Made by a program: the position numbers and the translations under genes. The notes under the pieces are model-generated. The model was not told the DNA's origin. It ran no database searches and was given only the letters and a program-made list of their open reading frames with translations. Shown in pieces: positions 1-7,810 of a DNA stretch of 53,324 nt. The stretch is taken from assembly GCA_028291765.1 (NCBI GenBank), contig JAQGNR010000211.1, forward strand, positions 1 through 53,324, written 5' to 3'. Source of the stretch: Herbaspirillum sp. (GTDB lineage: Bacteria > Pseudomonadota > Gammaproteobacteria > Burkholderiales > Burkholderiaceae_D). Position 1 is the stretch's first letter. Each line of letters starts with the position of its first letter.

Positions 1-122
1 TTCCGGCGGCCTGCGGCCACCTCCCTCCTTTACCTCACTGCGCACAAACATCCGCCACAGCCCGCCTCACAGCCTGGCCGCCCACGGCACTTCATCAGCG
101 TTGCCCGCCCTAAAACGGTCCA
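1..122. other. Window-edge segment, no supported gene
   Basis: No coding region is supported here. The plus-strand frame from base 1 stays open for about 160 bases, but it runs antisense into the LysR gene and has no recognisable protein content. The segment could hold the 3' flank of a gene outside the window. Confidence 0.4.
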
Positions 123-998
123 TCAGAAAATACCGGCCTCCATCGCCAGCGAGGCCTTGGTGCGATAGCGCTGCCGGTGATGCAGCAGATAAAAAGCACG
201 CGGCGGCAGATCGAAATTGACGCGCATCAGATGGCCGGCCGCGATCAAGGGTTCGGCGACCAGCTCGGATACCACCGTTGCCAGATCGCTGTTGGCGATG
301 GCCGAGACCAGAGCCTCGTTCGATGGCAACGTCAACACGATATCGAGTGCTGCTGCATCGACCCGATGCGTTTTAAGCACACCGGAAAATGCAGAGCGCG
401 TGCCTGAGCCGGGTTCGCGCATCACCCAGCGGCAGGACAGCAGATCGCGCGCCTTGACCGCTTTGCCGTCGGCCCACCGATGACCGGGCGCGGTCACAAT
501 CACCAGCCGATCCCGGCCGACTTCCTTAATGGTCAGCGCATCATCTTCCACCAGACCTTCGACAAAGCCCAGATCGGCATCGCCGGCCAGGATCGCTTCG
601 GTGACGCTATGCGTATTGCCCACGGTCAGATCGATTGCAATCGCGGGATAGCGCTTTTGAAAGCCGACCAGCAACGGCGGTAGCCAATAGCTGGCGATGG
701 TCTGACTGGCTTGCAGACGCAGCGAACCGCGTTTCAAACTGCCCATTTCCGACAACATGATTTCAGCCGCATGGGCGCTGGCCAAGGTGCTTTTGGCTTC
801 GATCAGGAATGCGCGGCCGGCTTCCGTTGTTTCGATCCGGCGGCCGACCCGGTTGAATAAGGGCACGCCGTAACGATCTTCCAGCGCCCGGATCGCCGAA
901 CTGACGGCGGAGGGGGTCAGGTAGAGGCCGGCCGCCGCCTGCGTTAAATGCTGGCGTTCGGCTACTTCTACAAAAATGCGCAATTGTTCCAGAGTCAT
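123..998 (-). CDS. LysR-family transcriptional regulator
   Basis: A 291-residue protein of standard LysR length. The N-terminal winged helix-turn-helix (about residues 1-60) begins MTLEQLRIFVEVAE and carries the family pattern LTQAAAGLYLTPSAVSSAIRALE. The rest is a periplasmic-binding-protein-like effector domain, with the usual GSLRLQASQTIASYWLP stretch after the linker. It is divergent from a YeiH-family membrane protein, an arrangement typical of a LysR regulator controlling its neighbour; that control is inference. The effector is unknown. The gap between the two genes holds a T-N11-A inverted repeat suited to LysR binding. The ATG at 998 fits the family N-terminus. Confidence 0.9.
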   Translation of the reverse strand: MTLEQLRIFVEVAERQHLTQAAAGLYLTPSAVSSAIRALEDRYGVPLFNRVGRRIETTEAGRAFLIEAKSTLASAHAAEIMLSEMGSLKRGSLRLQASQTIASYWLPPLLVGFQKRYPAIAIDLTVGNTHSVTEAILAGDADLGFVEGLVEDDALTIKEVGRDRLVIVTAPGHRWADGKAVKARDLLSCRWVMREPGSGTRSAFSGVLKTHRVDAAALDIVLTLPSNEALVSAIANSDLATVVSELVAEPLIAAGHLMRVNFDLPPRAFYLLHHRQRYRTKASLAMEAGIF

Positions 999-1018
999 TC
1001 GGGAGCACGCCGGTTAAA

Positions 1019-1037
1019 CGTTCGATTAAAGTTAACG
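1019..1037. promoter_or_regulatory. Candidate LysR operator (T-N11-A)
   Basis: CGTT and AACG are separated by 11 bases, giving the T-N11-A inverted-repeat geometry of LysR boxes. The site lies 20-40 bases upstream of the LysR start and about 80 bases upstream of the divergent exporter, a suitable place to control both. The arms are only 4 bases, so chance is a real alternative. Confidence 0.4.
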
Positions 1038-1117
1038 ATTCATGCGGAATTTTGCGATGGATAGAACGATTTGTCTAGTGCATAGTGATCGTGCCTTACC
1101 AAACACTGAGATCATTT

Positions 1118-2152
1118 ATGTTTATCCGTTCACGTAACTTTGTCGCTGCCTTGTTGCCCGGCGCGGCACTTTGCCTGCTGATTACGGCCAGCGGTTTTGC
1201 ACTTCAACAATTGGAAATATGGCTATTCGGCCGGGCCTGGCTGGAAAGCCTGGTATTGGCGATTTTGCTGGGCAGCGCTGTGCGCACTTTCTGGCGGCCG
1301 CCGCAATCTTTCCTGCCGGGGATTGTCTTTAGCGCGAAAACCTTGCTGGAAGTGGCGGTGGTATTGCTGGGCGCATCGGTGAGCGCCGGTGCGATTGCCG
1401 GTGAAGGCGCTGCATTGATCGCCAGCATTGCGGCGGTGGTGGTGGTCTCGCTTTGCGTCAGCTATGGGATAGGCCGTGCGCTGAAACTGCCGCATTCGAT
1501 GGCATTGCTGATTGCTTGCGGCAATTCGATCTGCGGCAATACGGCCATTGCTGCCGCTGCCCCGGCCATTGGCGCCGATGGCGAACAGATCGCCAGCTCG
1601 ATTGCATTTACCGCTGTGCTGGGTGTGATTGCGGTGCTCGGCCTGCCTTTGCTGATGCCGTTGCTGCGTTTGAGCGCGACGCAATATGGCGTATTTGCCG
1701 GCCTGACCGTCTACGCGGTGCCGCAAGTACTGGCCGCAACTGCGCCGGCCGGTTTAATCAGCGTACAGATCGGCACCCTGGTCAAACTGGTCAGAGTGCT
1801 GATGCTCGGCCCAGTGGTACTGGTGCTGGCGCTGACCAAAAAACGGCAATCGGGGTTATCGAATCAATCGAATAAGAAACTATCGCTGTCGCAATTGGCG
1901 CCCTGGTTCATTCTCGGTTTTCTGGCATTGATGGGATTGCGCTCATACGGCCTGATACCGGTTGCGCTGGACGCGCCGGCCAGCACGCTGGCGACGCTGC
2001 TGACCACTATTTCGATGGCCGCACTGGGATTAGGCGTCGATGCACGTAGCGTCGCACGCGCCGGCTCGCGGGTGACTTTCACCGTGATCCTGTCTTTGCT
2101 GATATTGGGTTTGCTGAGCTTTGCGGTGATCAGGTTGCTGGCGATTGTCTGA
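1118..2152 (+). CDS. YeiH/UPF0324-family inner-membrane protein (putative sulfate exporter family)
   Basis: A 344-residue, strongly hydrophobic protein with about 10 predicted membrane spans, matching the YeiH/YadS family (conserved hypothetical 698). Recognisable family segments are LAILLGSAVRTFWRP, LLEVAVVLLGASVSAGAI, and the Cys-containing helix ACGNSICGNTAIAAAAPAIGA, followed by VPQVLAAT and the C-terminal AALGLGVDARSVARAG. No transport substrate is firmly established; databases name it a putative sulfate exporter. An in-frame GTG at 1085 would add 11 residues. The ATG at 1118 (MFIRSRNF) is preferred because the hydrophobic segment follows directly, although neither start has a strong ribosome-binding site. 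Divergent from the LysR gene, which probably regulates it. Confidence 0.85.
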   Translation: MFIRSRNFVAALLPGAALCLLITASGFALQQLEIWLFGRAWLESLVLAILLGSAVRTFWRPPQSFLPGIVFSAKTLLEVAVVLLGASVSAGAIAGEGAALIASIAAVVVVSLCVSYGIGRALKLPHSMALLIACGNSICGNTAIAAAAPAIGADGEQIASSIAFTAVLGVIAVLGLPLLMPLLRLSATQYGVFAGLTVYAVPQVLAATAPAGLISVQIGTLVKLVRVLMLGPVVLVLALTKKRQSGLSNQSNKKLSLSQLAPWFILGFLALMGLRSYGLIPVALDAPASTLATLLTTISMAALGLGVDARSVARAGSRVTFTVILSLLILGLLSFAVIRLLAIV

Positions 2153-2236
2153 ATTAATTGTCGGCAGGCCCTGAAGTCTGAATTGCGGGGCGTCAGCCGA
2201 ATTTTGCGGAAAACGCTATCATGTGGGGCTTGTGCA

Positions 2237-2275
2237 ATCGGACGCCATGTCAGGCGTCCGATCTCTTTCCTTTTT
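2237..2275 (+). terminator. Hairpin with T-rich tail between exporter and MFS gene
   Basis: A perfect 10-bp stem (ATCGGACGCC / GGCGTCCGAT, 6-base loop, 2237-2262) is followed by CTCTTTCCTTTTT. It resembles an intrinsic terminator for the upstream exporter. It ends only about 14 bases before the preferred start of the MFS gene, so it may instead be part of that gene's 5' leader. Confidence 0.6.
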
Positions 2276-2288
2276 GAAAATACCTTTC

Positions 2289-3710
2289 ATGCAGACCCAT
2301 TCCGCAGCAGTAGCTAATCCGGCTTCGACCCTGCCGCCACAAGCGGCCGACCATGATGGTCTTGAGCAGCCGGCCCGTACTCTGGCGACAGTGGCATTGA
2401 TGCTGGCCGTCGGCATGGCGACGCTCGATACGGCCATCGCCAATACCGCGTTGCCGGCCATTGCGCTCGATATCCATGCCAGCCCTGCCGCTTCGGTCTG
2501 GATCATCAATGCTTATCAATTGGCGATGATCGCCACGTTGCTGCCGTTCGCAGCACTCGGTGAAGTGCTCGGTTACCGGCGCGTCTTTCTGTTTGGCATT
2601 TCCATATTTACCGTGGCATCGCTCGGTTGCGCGCTGGCATGGTCGCTGCCGGCGCTGGTTTGCGCGCGGGTTTTGCAAGGCGTAAGCGCCAGCGCGTTGA
2701 TGAGCATCAATATTGCGTTGGTGCGCTATATCTATCCGAAGCGCATGCTCGGACGTGGCTACGGCACGAATGCGATGGTGGTGGCGGTGGCGTTTGTAGT
2801 GGGGCCGCCGACGGCTTCGGTGATTCTTTCGATAGGCTCCTGGCCATGGCTGTTTGCGGCGAATGTGCCGGTCGGTTTGCTGGCTTTGGCGTTCGGTTAT
2901 CGTACCTTGCCGAAAATAGCCGGCGCCAAGCATGGTTTCGATCCGGTGGTGGCCATATTGACGGCGGTCACGTTCGGTTCGCTCATATTGGGCTTGGGCG
3001 AGGCCGCGCATCAGGCCGGCGTCGGGCGGGTACTGCTTGAACTCGGCATCGGCTGTCTGTTCGGTATTTTGTTATTGCGTCGTCAGGCCGGTCATCCGGC
3101 GCCGATGTTTCCGATCGATCTGTTGCGCCGGCCGGCGTTTGCGTTGTCGGCTTTGACCGGTGTTTTTTCCTTCGCCACGCAAGGTCTGGGGTTCGTGTCG
3201 CTGCCGTTTTATTTTGAACAGGTGTTGCATCGCTCGCCGGTCGAGACCGGTTTTCTGATGACGCCGTGGCCGGTTGTGGTGGCGATCACGGCGCCGATCG
3301 CAGGCCGTTTGTCGGATCGTTATTCGGCTGGCCTGCTGGGCGGCATTGGCTTGGCGGTTCTGGCAGTGGGAATGGCTTCGCTGGCATGGTTGCCGGCGAA
3401 TCCCGGTGTCTGGGATATTTGCTGGCGCATGGCGGTGTGCGGTGGCGGCTTCGGATTTTTTCAATCGCCGAATCTGAAAGCGATCATGTCCAGTGCGCCG
3501 GCTTCGCGTTCCGGCGGCGCCAGCGGCACCATCGGGATGGTGCGGCTGTTCGGGCAAACATCGGGCGCCGCGCTGGTGGCGTTGCTGTTTTTGATGTTCG
3601 GCGTGCAGGGTTCGATGTATTCGCTGGCGCTCGGCGCGATTGTCGCAGCGACTGCTTGTGTTTGTAGTTTGATGCGGCTCAATGTGGTTAATGAGTTTGC
3701 GCAGAGTTAG
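2289..3710 (+). CDS. MFS drug-efflux transporter, DHA2 (EmrB/QacA) family
   Basis: A 473-residue major facilitator with about 14 predicted membrane segments, the topology of the DHA2 drug:H+ antiporter family. The first helix carries the family signature LDTAIANTALPAIALDIHA (motif D1), followed by ALGEVLGYRRVFLFG (motif A region) and, near residue 165, VVGPPTAS in place of the usual GPxxGG of motif C. It probably exports hydrophobic compounds across the inner membrane; the substrate cannot be read from sequence. The frame is open back to a GTG at 2223, but that extension would place a perfect hairpin inside the coding region. The ATG at 2289 (MQTHSAAV) is therefore preferred, although it has no clear Shine-Dalgarno. 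No membrane-fusion partner (EmrA-like) is adjacent. Confidence 0.88.
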   Translation: MQTHSAAVANPASTLPPQAADHDGLEQPARTLATVALMLAVGMATLDTAIANTALPAIALDIHASPAASVWIINAYQLAMIATLLPFAALGEVLGYRRVFLFGISIFTVASLGCALAWSLPALVCARVLQGVSASALMSINIALVRYIYPKRMLGRGYGTNAMVVAVAFVVGPPTASVILSIGSWPWLFAANVPVGLLALAFGYRTLPKIAGAKHGFDPVVAILTAVTFGSLILGLGEAAHQAGVGRVLLELGIGCLFGILLLRRQAGHPAPMFPIDLLRRPAFALSALTGVFSFATQGLGFVSLPFYFEQVLHRSPVETGFLMTPWPVVVAITAPIAGRLSDRYSAGLLGGIGLAVLAVGMASLAWLPANPGVWDICWRMAVCGGGFGFFQSPNLKAIMSSAPASRSGGASGTIGMVRLFGQTSGAALVALLFLMFGVQGSMYSLALGAIVAATACVCSLMRLNVVNEFAQS

Positions 3711-3756
3711 GGCAACGCTGATTACGCGCCCTTAATGGCGCGTAATCAGCGTTGCC
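3711..3756. terminator. Perfect 20-bp inverted repeat between convergent genes
   Basis: Arms 3711-3730 and 3737-3756 are perfect reverse complements of 20 bp around a 6-base loop (CTTAAT). The pairing continues about 4 bp further across a one-base bulge. It starts at the base after the MFS stop codon and touches the clcA stop codon, so it sits exactly between two convergent genes and could stop transcription from both sides. There is no T-run on either strand, so it is not a textbook intrinsic terminator. Confidence 0.55.
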
Positions 3757-5531
3757 TAACCTGCCAGACGTTCCCGTTTCTGCTCTTCGTCGAAAAACAA
3801 TTGCGACGGTTTAATCAGATCGCTGCGACTGATAATGCCGATCAGTCGTCTGTTTTGCAGATTGTCGATCACCGGCAAGCGCTCCAGTTGATGCGCCGCC
3901 ATGCGCGCGGCTGCGATGCGGCAGGTATCTGTCGGTAGCGCCACCGGCAGTGTATCCCCGGCTGCGTTAAAGAGCGTGGCGATCGGATGGCGCGCGTCGG
4001 CGCTCAGGTTCAGACTTTGATTCAGGCTGAAGCTGCTGCGCTCGGCCATGCCGATCAGCCGCTGTTGAGCGTCGGCGACCGGATAACTGCGATGCATCTG
4101 TTCCGCACCGAAATAATCGGCCAGCGTCGCTTGGATGGAATGGCCGGCCGGGATGGTTTGCACGTTAGTGCTCATGACTTCATCGACGTATTGCCGTTCC
4201 AGCGGATCGACGCCGTATTCGCGATAGATGTGGTAGCCGCGCCGGGCGATTTTTTCGGTCATGATGGAACGGCGCATGGTCAGCACGGTGAAGCCGTAGG
4301 CAATGCCGGTGCTTAGTAATAAGGGCAGCAGCGCATTGATGTCATGCGTCAGGCCGAACGCGAATACTGCCGCCGTCAGCGGTGCGCCCAGCACACCGGC
4401 CAATACCGCCGCCATGCATACCAGCGGCCATAGATGCGCATCGCCGCCCGGCAGCCATGGCGCCAGTACAGCGCCCAGGCCTGCACCGATCATCAGCAGC
4501 GGCGCCAGCACGCCGCCGGAGGTGCCGGAACCCAGCGCGATCACCCAGATGACAGCCTTTACCAGCAGTAAGCCCAGCGCCACCCGCAACGCAATATGGC
4601 CGTTGAGCAGATCGCCGATCACGTCGTATCCGACGCCCAATGCACGCGGCTCGAAATAGCCGCCGATGCCGACGGCTACCGCGCCGATTGCCGGCCACCA
4701 CATCCAGTGCACCGGCAGCTTTGCGAACAGGTCCTCGACTTTATACAAGGCCGTCGACATCAGCGCCGATAGTGCGCCGCCCAGAATGCCGGCGACGATA
4801 CAGGAGAGCAATGCGGCGGGTCCTATTACCGCAGTTTGCAATGGAAACAAGGGGCCGGCATCGAGCAGCAGCGGGCGCGTGACTGCCGCTACTGCGCAGG
4901 CCGTAATCACCGGCAGCAAACTGCGCGGACGCAATTCAAACAACAGCAATTCGACCGCCAGCAATACCGCAGCCAGCGGCGTGCCGAACACCGCGGTCAT
5001 GCCGGCGGCGGCGCCGGCCACCAGCAATGTTTTGCGTTCCGCCGCGCTCAGATGAAAATGTTGTGCAATCAGTGAGCCGATGGCGCCGCCGGTCATGATG
5101 ATCGGGCCTTCGGCGCCGAACGGCCCGCCGCTGCCGATGACGATGCCGGATGCCAGCGGTTTAAGCAGCGCGACTTTGGCCGACATTTTGCTCTTGCCGA
5201 ACAGGATCGCTTCGATGGCTTCCGGGATGCCGTGGCCGCGGATTTTTTCGGAGCCGAAGCGCGCAATCAGGCCGATCAGCAAGCCACCCGCAATCGGCAG
5301 CAGGATGACCCAGGCGCCGAGATGATGATCGGCAGGCGAGCGCTCGGCGAAGGAGAAGGATTGGTAAAAGAACAGATTGGTGAACCATCTGATCAGGTTC
5401 AGTAATACGAATGCGGCCAACGTGCCGCAGCCGCCGATAACCGCTGCGATCGCGGCGACGCCGAGCAGCCGCGTATCGGCCGCGAAATCGCGCTTATGTA
5501 AATCGCGCTTATGTAAATGTAAGTGGGACAT
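3756..5531 (-). CDS. CLC-family chloride channel/antiporter with C-terminal CBS pair
   Basis: A 591-residue CLC protein. About residues 20-430 form the membrane core with the selectivity motifs RGHGIPEA (position of canonical GSGIP, with His for Ser), GPFGAEGPI (canonical GxEGP, keeping the gating Glu) and GTSGGVLAPLL (canonical GxFxP region). Residues about 450-590 form two CBS domains (VDEVMSTNVQTIPA... and ...RLPVIDNLQNRRLIGIISRSDL), which in relatives bind adenine nucleotides. It moves chloride or another halide across the inner membrane; channel versus antiporter cannot be decided here. It follows a MarR-family gene by 10 bases on the same strand, so the two are probably one operon. The N-terminus contains a tandem 5-residue duplication (HKRDL HKRDF). 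No Shine-Dalgarno precedes the start, suggesting translational coupling to marR. Confidence 0.9.
   Translation of the reverse strand: MSHLHLHKRDLHKRDFAADTRLLGVAAIAAVIGGCGTLAAFVLLNLIRWFTNLFFYQSFSFAERSPADHHLGAWVILLPIAGGLLIGLIARFGSEKIRGHGIPEAIEAILFGKSKMSAKVALLKPLASGIVIGSGGPFGAEGPIIMTGGAIGSLIAQHFHLSAAERKTLLVAGAAAGMTAVFGTPLAAVLLAVELLLFELRPRSLLPVITACAVAAVTRPLLLDAGPLFPLQTAVIGPAALLSCIVAGILGGALSALMSTALYKVEDLFAKLPVHWMWWPAIGAVAVGIGGYFEPRALGVGYDVIGDLLNGHIALRVALGLLLVKAVIWVIALGSGTSGGVLAPLLMIGAGLGAVLAPWLPGGDAHLWPLVCMAAVLAGVLGAPLTAAVFAFGLTHDINALLPLLLSTGIAYGFTVLTMRRSIMTEKIARRGYHIYREYGVDPLERQYVDEVMSTNVQTIPAGHSIQATLADYFGAEQMHRSYPVADAQQRLIGMAERSSFSLNQSLNLSADARHPIATLFNAAGDTLPVALPTDTCRIAAARMAAHQLERLPVIDNLQNRRLIGIISRSDLIKPSQLFFDEEQKRERLAG
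5485..5514 (-). repeat. 15-bp perfect tandem duplication in clcA 5' end
   Basis: Two identical 15-base units (5485-5499 and 5500-5514; aaatcgcgcttatgt on the plus strand) lie head to tail in the first codons of the CLC gene. They encode a repeated basic HKRD-containing motif. The unit length keeps the frame. Confidence 0.9.
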
Positions 5532-5541
5532 AAGGAGGTTC

Positions 5542-5988
5542 TCAACTATTGATGTTGGGCACTTTGAACGTAGCGCTTAAGGTATTGAGTTCGGCGTGAT
5601 GCAGTGCCGCCAGTTTGGTTAGGCAATGTTCGCCGGCCGGCAACAGGTGGATATTGACTTTGCGTCGATCGATTGCGCTGCCGCGGCGTTCTACCAGTGC
5701 GAGTTTTTCGCAACGCGATATGAGCGCCACCACACTGTGATGTTGCGATTGCAGCCGTTCCGCCAGTTCCCCGACGCTGGCCCATTCGCGGCCGGGAAAA
5801 CCCTTGACGTGCAGCAGCAGTAAATATTGCTGGGGCGTGACGCCTTCAGCCTGTGCTGCTTCTTCGCTGAAGCGCTGGAATTTGCGCAACTGGTAGCGGA
5901 ATGCCGAGAGTGCTTCAAAGTCCGTTTTGGACAGCGCGGTAGCAGGGGATGAGGGAGGCGAAGAGCTGGAGGCGTAGGCGGAAGGCAT
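5542..5988 (-). CDS. MarR-family transcriptional regulator
   Basis: A 148-residue protein of MarR length. The winged helix lies around residues 45-110, with the recognition region VGELAERLQSQHHSVVALISRCEKLALVERR followed by the wing DRRKVNIHLLPAGE, which contains the family's D-x-R-x3 pattern. Its gene is upstream of, and probably cotranscribed with, the CLC gene (10-base gap). A 23-bp A/T-rich inverted repeat just upstream (6026-6048) is a good autoregulatory operator candidate. The ligand is unknown. The Ser/Pro-rich first 18 residues are not part of the fold; an internal start is possible. Confidence 0.88.
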   Translation of the reverse strand: MPSAYASSSSPPSSPATALSKTDFEALSAFRYQLRKFQRFSEEAAQAEGVTPQQYLLLLHVKGFPGREWASVGELAERLQSQHHSVVALISRCEKLALVERRGSAIDRRKVNIHLLPAGEHCLTKLAALHHAELNTLSATFKVPNINS

Positions 5989-6025
5989 AGCGTGAAATGG
6001 GTCTTATAAAAAACGAATACGCAAT

Positions 6026-6048
6026 AATATATCAAAATACGATATATT
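6026..6048. promoter_or_regulatory. Candidate MarR operator
   Basis: An 8-bp inverted repeat (AATATATC / GATATATT) with a 7-base spacer is centred about 50 bases upstream of the MarR start codon, in the gap shared with the AMP nucleosidase gene. Palindromes of about 20 bp close to the promoter are the usual MarR-dimer sites. Binding by this protein is inference. Confidence 0.5.
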
Positions 6049-6206
6049 TTTTGAAGGGGCGAATTGTATAGCCGGATCAGCAATGCCGTTCAATTACGTA
6101 GATTTGAGGATCACCGCAAAACTTAAATTTTCTCTGCCGCTGATCCGCCATCGATCTGCTATTGTCTAAGTGTTTTCACGGAGTACGCAGAATAATGGGA
6201 GAGAGC

Positions 6207-7712
6207 ATGTTCACAACACGGCAATTTACCGATCCTGAGGCTGCGCTGGCCTATGTCACCGAAATCTACAATGCGCATACCGCGCTGCTGCGCGACGCAT
6301 TCACGCGCTTCGCAGCAGGCGAGTTGCTGACCACACGCACCCGCGCATGCTATCCGTTCGTGCGGATTACGACCGAGAAGGCGACCCATGTGGATGCGCG
6401 CGAGTCGTTCGGCTTTGTCTTCGGCCCCGGCGTGCATCAGACCACGCTGACGCGCCCGGAGCTATTCGGCCGCTATCTGGTGCGTCAATTTGAATTGCTG
6501 CGCATCAATCATCAGGTGCCGCTGGAAGTAGGCGTGAGCGATCAGGCGATTCCGGTGCATTTCGCTTTTTCGGCAGGGATCCATGTCGAAGGCGATCTCG
6601 ACCCGGATCATCTGCAGAATTTGCCGGATATGTTCGATCTGCCCGATCTGGCGGCGATGGACGACCGGATTGTCAACGGGACCTATGAAAGCAGCAATCC
6701 GCCGGGTGCGCCGCATCCGTTGGCCTTGTTCAGTGCTTCCCGTATCGATTATTCCTTGCACCGGCTGCGTCATTACACGGCGACCGGGCCGGATCAGTTT
6801 CAGCGCTATGTGTTGTTTACCAATTACGGCTTTTATGTCGACGAATTCATCCGGCTGGGCCGCGCCTTGATGGCGCATAGCGATGATCCGGATGAGTGCG
6901 CCTACCGGAGCCAGTACACCTCCTTTGTCGAGCCCGGCAACGTGACGACCTGGAACGCTAATCTGCAAACGCCGCCGCCCGGGCAGCAGACCGCCAGCGC
7001 CGGCACCGCGCCGCTGCGCCAGCCGCAAATGCCTGCTTATCATCTGCAACGTGCCGACGGCTCCGGGATCACGCTGGTCAATATCGGCATCGGGCCGTCC
7101 AACGCGAAAACGATCACCGATCATATTGCCGTGTTGCGGCCGAACGGCTGGATCATGCTGGGGCATTGCGCCGGTCTGTCGGCCACGCAGCGCATGGGCG
7201 ATTACGTACTGGCGCATGCCTATGTGCGCGACGACCACGTGCTCGATGACGATCTGCCGCTTTGGGTGCCGATTCCGGCGCTGGCCGAAGTACAACTGGC
7301 GTTGCAGGAGGCCGTGGCCGGCATCACGCAACTGGAAGGCTACGATCTGAAGCGCATCATGCGCACCGGCACCGTGGCCTCGGTCGACGATCGCAACTGG
7401 GAGCTGCGCGATCATCGCATTCCGTTGCTGCGTTTCAGCCAGAGCCGGGCGATTGCGCTGGATATGGAAAGCGCAACGGTCGCAGCTAACGGTTTTCGCT
7501 TCCGCGTGCCTTACGGCACGTTGCTGTGCGTCTCGGATAAGCCCCTGCACGGCGAAATAAAATTGCCGGGCATGGCAAATAGTTTCTACGAACAGCGTGT
7601 AGGACAACATTTAAAGATCGGCATTAAAGCGCTGGAACTGTTGCGCAATAACGGTATGGAACGTTTGCACAGCCGCAAATTGCGCAGTTACGGCGAACCT
7701 GCCTTCCGCTGA
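6207..7712 (+). CDS. amn: AMP nucleosidase
   Basis: A 501-residue protein of the Amn family (EC 3.2.2.4), which hydrolyses AMP to adenine and ribose 5-phosphate and so adjusts cytoplasmic adenylate pools. An N-terminal Amn-specific domain (about 1-190, including YPFVRITTEKATHVDARESF) precedes the C-terminal nucleoside-phosphorylase-like domain. The latter has IGIGPSNAKTITDHIAVLRP, GWIMLGHCAGLS and, near residue 430, ALDMESATVAANGFRFRVPYG with the Met-Glu-Ser substrate site. The ATG at 6207 is chosen because GGGAGAG sits 4-9 bases upstream; an earlier ATG at 6195 overlaps that site. It appears monocistronic, divergent from marR. Confidence 0.93.
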   Translation: MFTTRQFTDPEAALAYVTEIYNAHTALLRDAFTRFAAGELLTTRTRACYPFVRITTEKATHVDARESFGFVFGPGVHQTTLTRPELFGRYLVRQFELLRINHQVPLEVGVSDQAIPVHFAFSAGIHVEGDLDPDHLQNLPDMFDLPDLAAMDDRIVNGTYESSNPPGAPHPLALFSASRIDYSLHRLRHYTATGPDQFQRYVLFTNYGFYVDEFIRLGRALMAHSDDPDECAYRSQYTSFVEPGNVTTWNANLQTPPPGQQTASAGTAPLRQPQMPAYHLQRADGSGITLVNIGIGPSNAKTITDHIAVLRPNGWIMLGHCAGLSATQRMGDYVLAHAYVRDDHVLDDDLPLWVPIPALAEVQLALQEAVAGITQLEGYDLKRIMRTGTVASVDDRNWELRDHRIPLLRFSQSRAIALDMESATVAANGFRFRVPYGTLLCVSDKPLHGEIKLPGMANSFYEQRVGQHLKIGIKALELLRNNGMERLHSRKLRSYGEPAFR

Positions 7713-7794
7713 TTTTCAAGCGACCGGAATCATCTCTCCGAAAATATGATTTAATGCTCAACTACAATAAAAAATAAACATTGCTACATTATTC

Positions 7795-7810
7795 GGAGGG
7801 GGGGATTTTG
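7795..7810 (+). promoter_or_regulatory. Strong Shine-Dalgarno fixing a TTG start
   Basis: GGAGGGGGGG at 7795-7804 lies immediately before the TTG at 7808. The alternative in-frame TTG at 7781 lies upstream of this site and has no ribosome-binding site, so 7808 is the likely start of the PAS/GGDEF/EAL gene. Confidence 0.7.

Noticed and set aside
2223..2288. Upstream GTG start for the MFS gene.
   Set aside because: Would translate through a perfect 10-bp hairpin and add a polar prefix absent from the family.
5532..5598. Perfect AAGGAGG on the plus strand at 5532-5538 before an ATG at 5552.
   Set aside because: The frame ends after 15 codons and is antisense to the marR 3' end; likely chance.
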